DNA of 64,000 bases from Deltaproteobacteria bacterium. Lineage in GTDB: Bacteria > Myxococcota_A > UBA9160 > SZUA-336. This document shows, one piece after another, positions 60,568-64,000 of this stretch. Numbering within the stretch: position 1 is the first letter of the stretch; every line of letters starts with the position of its first letter. A model generated the notes under the pieces. The model saw only the letters and a program-made list of their open reading frames with translations. It searched no databases and was not told where the DNA came from. The stretch lies in NCBI GenBank assembly GCA_029261925.1, contig JAJDAJ010000104.1, forward strand, positions 1 through 64,000, in the 5' to 3' direction. The translations under genes and the position numbers were made by a program.

Positions 60568-61026
60568 ATGCAGATCCCGAGAAATCCGAGCACGGTCCTG
60601 CTGCTGGCGAGCCTGGCGCTCGCCTGCAGCGCCGGCCCGTCCGCATCCGGCTCGAGCGACCCTGCCGAGCGCGTCGAACGCCAGCGCTACGGCGAGCGCC
60701 TGTTCGGCGCGTACTGCGCGGCATGCCACGGGGCCGACGCCCACGGCGAGGGTCCCGCGGCCGCGGCGCTGGCGACGCCCCCCGCCGACCTGACCTGGAT
60801 CGCCGCACGCCGGGGCGGTCGCTTCGACGCCGCCGAGGTCGCCGCGTACATCGACGGCCGCAACGAGCTGGTCGCGCACGGCCGGGGCGACATGCCGGTC
60901 TGGGGACGGCTCTGGGACGACCGCAACCAGGAGCTCGCGGCCGATGAGACCCTGCTGTCGCCCCCGATGATCTTCGCGATCGTGAGCTGGCTGCGGTCGA
61001 TCCAGCAGGGGGGCGAGCGGCCATGA
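60568..61026 (+). CDS. c-type cytochrome lipoprotein
   Basis: 152 aa. Lipobox signal (LLASLALACSAG) and a single class I-type cytochrome c domain with CxxCH in GAYCAACHGADAHGEG and an axial Met likely in GRGDMPVWG. It would carry electrons in the periplasm while tethered to a membrane. ATG is required because the signal peptide begins there. The stop overlaps the CBS-domain gene by 4 nt. Confidence 0.87.
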   Translation: MQIPRNPSTVLLLASLALACSAGPSASGSSDPAERVERQRYGERLFGAYCAACHGADAHGEGPAAAALATPPADLTWIAARRGGRFDAAEVAAYIDGRNELVAHGRGDMPVWGRLWDDRNQELAADETLLSPPMIFAIVSWLRSIQQGGERP

Positions 61027-61445
61027 ACGACGCCGACCGGCCCACGCGCGTGCGGGAGCTGATGACGGCGGGCGTGGCGACGCTGCGGCTCGACGACGAG
61101 CTCCTGATCGCCGACCAGGTCATGGAGCTGGGCCGCATCCGGCACCTGCCGGTGCTCGACGATCACGGGCGCCTTGTGGGGCTCGTGAGCCAGCGCGATC
61201 TGTTCCGCAGCGCGCTCCTGCGCAGTCTGGAGGCGGATCCGGCGGTCCACCGCGGCCAGCTGCGGCGGCTGGCGGTGGCCGACGTGATGAGCACACCCGT
61301 CCACGAGATCCACCCGGACGCGCCCCTGGAGGTCGCGGCGCGCACCATGCTCGAGCGGCGGATCGGCTGCCTGCCCGTGATCGACGAGGGCAGGCTCATC
61401 GGGATCCTGACCGAGGCCGACTTCGTGGCGGCCTTTCGGGGGTGA
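61023..61445 (+). CDS. CBS-domain-pair protein
   Basis: 140-aa protein made of two CBS domains: RVRELMTAGVATLRLDDELL...GRIRHLPVLDDHGRLVGLVS and VADVMSTPVHEIHPDAPLEVAA...IGCLPVIDEGRLIGILTE. Such Bateman pairs bind adenosine nucleotides and act as energy sensors. ATGA overlap with the cytochrome gene suggests a link to respiratory state. Confidence 0.92.
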   Translation: MNDADRPTRVRELMTAGVATLRLDDELLIADQVMELGRIRHLPVLDDHGRLVGLVSQRDLFRSALLRSLEADPAVHRGQLRRLAVADVMSTPVHEIHPDAPLEVAARTMLERRIGCLPVIDEGRLIGILTEADFVAAFRG

Positions 61446-61481
61446 CACGCAAGTGCCTGGAATCACTAAGGACTAGAGGGG

Positions 61482-61510
61482 TTGACGACCCCGGGGCGAG
61501 GCGCGATACT
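61482..61510 (+). promoter_or_regulatory. Predicted sigma-70-type promoter of the sigma factor gene
   Basis: TTGACG (61482-61487), 17-bp spacer, GATACT (61505-61510). Predicted start near 61517, giving a leader of about 220 nt before ATG 61738. Confidence 0.6.
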
Positions 61511-61555
61511 CCGCGCCGCGCCGCCCAGGGGTGGCGAGCATGGTGCCCCCCGTGT

Positions 61556-61627
61556 ATGTTGCGCACGGATTTTCTGCATGACGCAGTGCGTCGCTTGCTG
61601 TAGAAACCGTCAAGCGCTCCGCAACAT
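61556..61627 (+). promoter_or_regulatory. Structured leader element upstream of the sigma factor gene
   Basis: Nested inverted repeats within the predicted leader: ATGTTGCG (61556-61563) with CGCAACAT (61620-61627), ACGG and TTTCT with AGAAA and CCGT inside, and GACGC/GCGTC at the centre (61580-61592). They could fold into one bulged stem. The function is unknown; a regulatory RNA structure or a DNA operator are both possible. Confidence 0.35.
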
Positions 61628-61737
61628 CCCTCCCTGGCGGACCCAGGTCTGCCCTGTGGGAGGCGCCAGCCGCGCCTCTCCCGCCAACTGCCCGCCACCG
61701 CTGAATTCTCAGCACAAGGAATCCGTCCGAGTTGCCC

Positions 61738-63138
61738 ATGAAGCGCGATCGATCCCACGCCTCCCTGAGCGAGGTCCGCGAGTCCCTGGCCGCCTACCTG
61801 GCCGACATCGCCGAGACCCCCACCCTGGACCGCGAGCAGGAGATCCTGCTCTCGAAGGAGATCCGTGCAGCCGACCACGAGCTGCGCGAGGCCGTCCTCT
61901 CCGTGCCCTGGGCGGCGCGCGAGGTGGTCCGAATCTGGCGCGACCTGCAGGCGCAGGGGCGCGTCACCGGCAAGATGTCGGAGTCCTTCGGGAGCGGCGG
62001 CGTCGATGGCAAGGCGCTCACGCGCACCCTCGACGACGCGCTGACCAAGGTCGAGCGCATGCTGACGCGGCGCGAGAGCGCGGCCGGCGATCGCGAGGCC
62101 GAGGACCGCGTGGACCGGCGCGTCGCGCGCCTGCTGCGCAGCGCGGACCTGTCCACCAAGATCATGGCCCAGCTGCGCGACGGTCTGTGCGAGTACGTCG
62201 ACCGCTTCGGCGGCCTGCAGCGCGAGCGCAACTCGCTGGACGACCCACGCCGGCGCCCGCGCTCCGACGCGGGGCGCACGCGGCGACGCCGCGAGATGCG
62301 CCGCCTCGCCGAGCAGCGCCGGGCGGTCGAGGCCGAGGTCGGCCTGCCGGTCGAGGTGTTCGGACAGCTCGCCGCCCGCATGGACGAGTCCTGGGAGCGC
62401 CTGACGCACCACAAGAACCTCTTCCTGGAGCACAACCTGAAGCTGGTGGTGGCGATCGCCAAGGACTACCAGGACATGGGCGTGCCCTTCATCGACCTGA
62501 TCCAGGAAGGCAACATCGGGCTGGTGCGCGCGGTGGAGAAGTTCGACGCCGAGCGCGGCTTCAAGTTCTCGACCTACGCCGTCTGGTGGATCCGGCAGGC
62601 CCTGGTCCGCGCGATCCAGAACCAGTCGCGGACCATCCGCATCCCGAGCCACCTGCACGAGGACCTGCGCAAGTACCAGCGCGCGCGGGCGTCGCTCGAG
62701 ACCGAGCTGGCGCGCGAGCCGACCGCACCGGAGATCGCCAAGGCCGCGGGCATCTCCCTCGAGCACGCCCAGCGACTCGAGCGGATCGTTCGCGACCCGA
62801 TCAGCCTCGAGAACCCGGTTCCCGGAACCGACGACAAGAAGCTGATCGACACGCTCAAGGACCCCAGCGCGCCGTCGCACGCGGACAACCTGGACCGGCA
62901 GCGCCTCGAGAGCGCCACCGGACAGGCCCTCGGCCGCCTGCCGGAGCGCGAGCGGCAGATCCTGCAGTGGCGCTTCGGCCTCGACGGCGAGCGCGAGCAC
63001 ACGCTCGAGGAGATCGGCCGCCTGCTCGGCCTGTCTCGCGAGCGCGTGCGCCAGCTCGAGGCACGTGCCCTGGCCCAGCTCCGGGGCGCACCCAGCGGCG
63101 ACCTGCGCAACTTCGCGCAGGAGGCCGAGCTGCTCTGA
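61738..63138 (+). CDS. Sigma-70 family RNA polymerase sigma factor (group 1/2)
   Basis: 466 aa from ATG 61738. Region 1.2 ([17 protein letters not shown]), a basic non-conserved stretch, region 2 ([51 protein letters not shown]), region 3 ([20 protein letters not shown]) and region 4 with its helix-turn-helix ([20 protein letters not shown]). Region 1.1 is absent, so this may be an alternative RpoD/RpoS/RpoH-type factor rather than the main housekeeping one. A TTG at 61732 has a better-placed AAGGA and is an alternative start. Confidence 0.9.
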   Translation: MKRDRSHASLSEVRESLAAYLADIAETPTLDREQEILLSKEIRAADHELREAVLSVPWAAREVVRIWRDLQAQGRVTGKMSESFGSGGVDGKALTRTLDDALTKVERMLTRRESAAGDREAEDRVDRRVARLLRSADLSTKIMAQLRDGLCEYVDRFGGLQRERNSLDDPRRRPRSDAGRTRRRREMRRLAEQRRAVEAEVGLPVEVFGQLAARMDESWERLTHHKNLFLEHNLKLVVAIAKDYQDMGVPFIDLIQEGNIGLVRAVEKFDAERGFKFSTYAVWWIRQALVRAIQNQSRTIRIPSHLHEDLRKYQRARASLETELAREPTAPEIAKAAGISLEHAQRLERIVRDPISLENPVPGTDDKKLIDTLKDPSAPSHADNLDRQRLESATGQALGRLPERERQILQWRFGLDGEREHTLEEIGRLLGLSRERVRQLEARALAQLRGAPSGDLRNFAQEAELL

Positions 63139-63160
63139 GCCTGCGCCTGCCGACGACCAC

Positions 63161-63195
63161 GCGGCCCCGGGGATCCTGGCGATCCCCGGGGCCGC
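63161..63195 (+). terminator. Strong hairpin after the sigma factor gene
   Basis: Perfect 15-bp inverted repeat: GCGGCCCCGGGGATC (63161-63175), 5-nt loop, GATCCCCGGGGCCGC (63181-63195), then TCTCGTCGT. It starts 23 nt after the stop codon. No long U-tract, but the stem strength and position make a terminator likely. Confidence 0.7.
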
Positions 63196-63275
63196 TCTCG
63201 TCGTGGCCGGGCACGGGTCCCGCGGCGGCCTCGACCGCAGTTGCGGGCTAGGTTCCTGCCGGGGGAGGCGACCGA

Positions 63276-63977
63276 TTGCCCGACGCGCTGCTCAGCGCCG
63301 CCGCGGCACTCCTCGGGGTGCTGCTGGCCCTGGTCTCGGGACTCGGCTGCGGCGCGCTGCGGAGGACGCGCGGCGTCGACACCGCCTACACGCGCAAGCT
63401 CTTCCACCTGATCATCTTCAGCGTGGCGACCGCGGTGTACGCCGGGCTGGGGCCCTGGGCGACCTACGCGTACTCGGCGGGCGTGGTCGCGGTGGTGCTC
63501 GGGGCCACGCTGCAGGGAGCGGGCAGCACGATCTACGAGGCCCTGGCCCGCGAGCGCGACGCGCCCCATCGCACGGCCTACGTGATCACCCCGCTGGTCG
63601 CGACGGCCGCCGGCGGCCTGCTGTGCGTGGCGCTCGCCGGCGATCTCGCGCACGTGGGCTTCCTGGTCACGGGCTGGGGGGACGCGGTCGGGGAGCCTGC
63701 GGGCCGGCGCTGGGGCCGCCATCCGTATCGCGCGCCGTCGCTGCTCGGGCCGACCGGGGTCCGCACGCTGGAGGGCAGCGCCGCGGTCGCGCTGGCGAGC
63801 TTCGGGGCCGCATGGGTTGCGCTGGCCACGGCCCCGGCAGCTCCAGGAGCCGCGCTCAGCGGGGCGCTCGCGATCGGCGTGGCGACGCCGCTGGTCGAGG
63901 CCGTGTCGCCCCGTGGCCTCGACAACCTGACCACCATGGTCGCCGCAGCCGCGATCGCCGCGGCCCTGGCCGGCTGA
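63276..63977 (+). CDS. Polyprenol/phytol-kinase-like membrane protein
   Basis: 233-aa membrane protein of the dolichol/phytol/diacylglycerol kinase (COG0170-like) family, related to CDP-diglyceride synthetases. About six to seven helices. Key loop residues: TRKLFHLIIFS (Arg, Lys, His) near residue 36 and GWGDAVGEPAGRRWGRHPY near residue 140, with the Asp and Gly-Arg motif, and LEGSAAV after it. It would phosphorylate an isoprenoid or lipid alcohol using CTP. TTG start with GGGGGAGG upstream. The window ends 23 nt after the stop. Confidence 0.8.
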   Translation: MPDALLSAAAALLGVLLALVSGLGCGALRRTRGVDTAYTRKLFHLIIFSVATAVYAGLGPWATYAYSAGVVAVVLGATLQGAGSTIYEALARERDAPHRTAYVITPLVATAAGGLLCVALAGDLAHVGFLVTGWGDAVGEPAGRRWGRHPYRAPSLLGPTGVRTLEGSAAVALASFGAAWVALATAPAAPGAALSGALAIGVATPLVEAVSPRGLDNLTTMVAAAAIAAALAG

Positions 63978-64000
63978 CCCGGGCCCGGACACGGGGCCCC

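Noticed and set aside
1-64000. tRNA, rRNA, CRISPR arrays, insertion sequences, integrase or toxin genes
   Set aside because: I looked for TPsiC-like loops, regularly spaced repeats, transposase motifs and terminal inverted repeats and saw none that I could support by eye.

Overview
The window is a contiguous, very G+C-rich (by eye about 70%) chromosomal segment of a Gram-negative bacterium. It is densely coding, with many 1-14 nt gene overlaps. A complete mraZ-to-ftsZ division/cell-wall cluster with a meso-diaminopimelate type MurE, an iron-type superoxide dismutase, TatA, PhaR, a zinc-ribbon/DUF3426-like protein, a two-domain phospholipase D-VTT protein and sigma-54 regulation together suggest a deltaproteobacterial-type lineage (Myxococcota or a related phylum). 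That placement is inference from gene content, not phylogeny. I found no rRNA, tRNA, CRISPR array, insertion sequence or phage module.

Layout. 0-4.5 kb: M48 lipoprotein protease, ATP-cone kinase, MATE exporter, Ppx/GppA phosphatase. 4.8-7.3 kb: a ParA ATPase fused to a glycogen-binding (CBM48-like) domain, followed by two translationally coupled unknowns. 7.3-11.2 kb: CysZ/EI24 membrane protein and phosphomannomutase, divergent from tatA; zinc-ribbon membrane protein. 11.2-16.4 kb: two ArsA-type ATPases, phospholipase D-VTT, endonuclease/exonuclease/phosphatase. 16.6-24.9 kb: a stress and iron island. 25-32.6 kb: circularly permuted ATP-grasp, alpha-E and two transglutaminase proteins, a predicted peptide-ligation system arranged convergently. 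32.7-41.4 kb: permease plus FG-GAP secreted protein, CoA-transferase, PhaR, acyltransferase, epimerase, histone-deacetylase-like protein. 41.5-58.2 kb: mraZ, rsmH, ftsL, ftsI, murE, murF, mraY, murD, ftsW, murG, murC, murB, ftsQ, ftsA, ftsZ. 58.2-64 kb: hydrolase, two divergent c-type cytochrome genes, CBS protein, a primary-like sigma factor and a polyprenol/phytol-kinase-like protein.

The most interesting part is the 16.6-24.9 kb island. A membrane histidine kinase, an Rcp1-like receiver, an NtrC-type sigma-54 activator and a UspA protein form one leftward operon. On each side of it lies a divergent pair of near-consensus sigma-54 promoters (GGCAC-N5-TTGCW), and each pair has the same 13-bp dyad (TGTAGA-NN-CTGCA) between its promoters, centred about 92-94 bp upstream of three of the four predicted start points. 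These promoters drive a small coiled-coil protein and a helical-bundle protein on one side, and DUF1328-lipoprotein-sodB versus encapsulated ferritin-encapsulin on the other. I propose that the kinase/NtrC operon controls a dispersed oxidative-stress/iron-storage regulon.

Other points: a class II glutamine amidotransferase domain whose catalytic Cys is Ser, fused to a transglutaminase; a possible attenuator in the mraZ leader; a structured leader upstream of the sigma factor; and a recurrent pattern of promoters lying so close to start codons that transcripts would be nearly leaderless.
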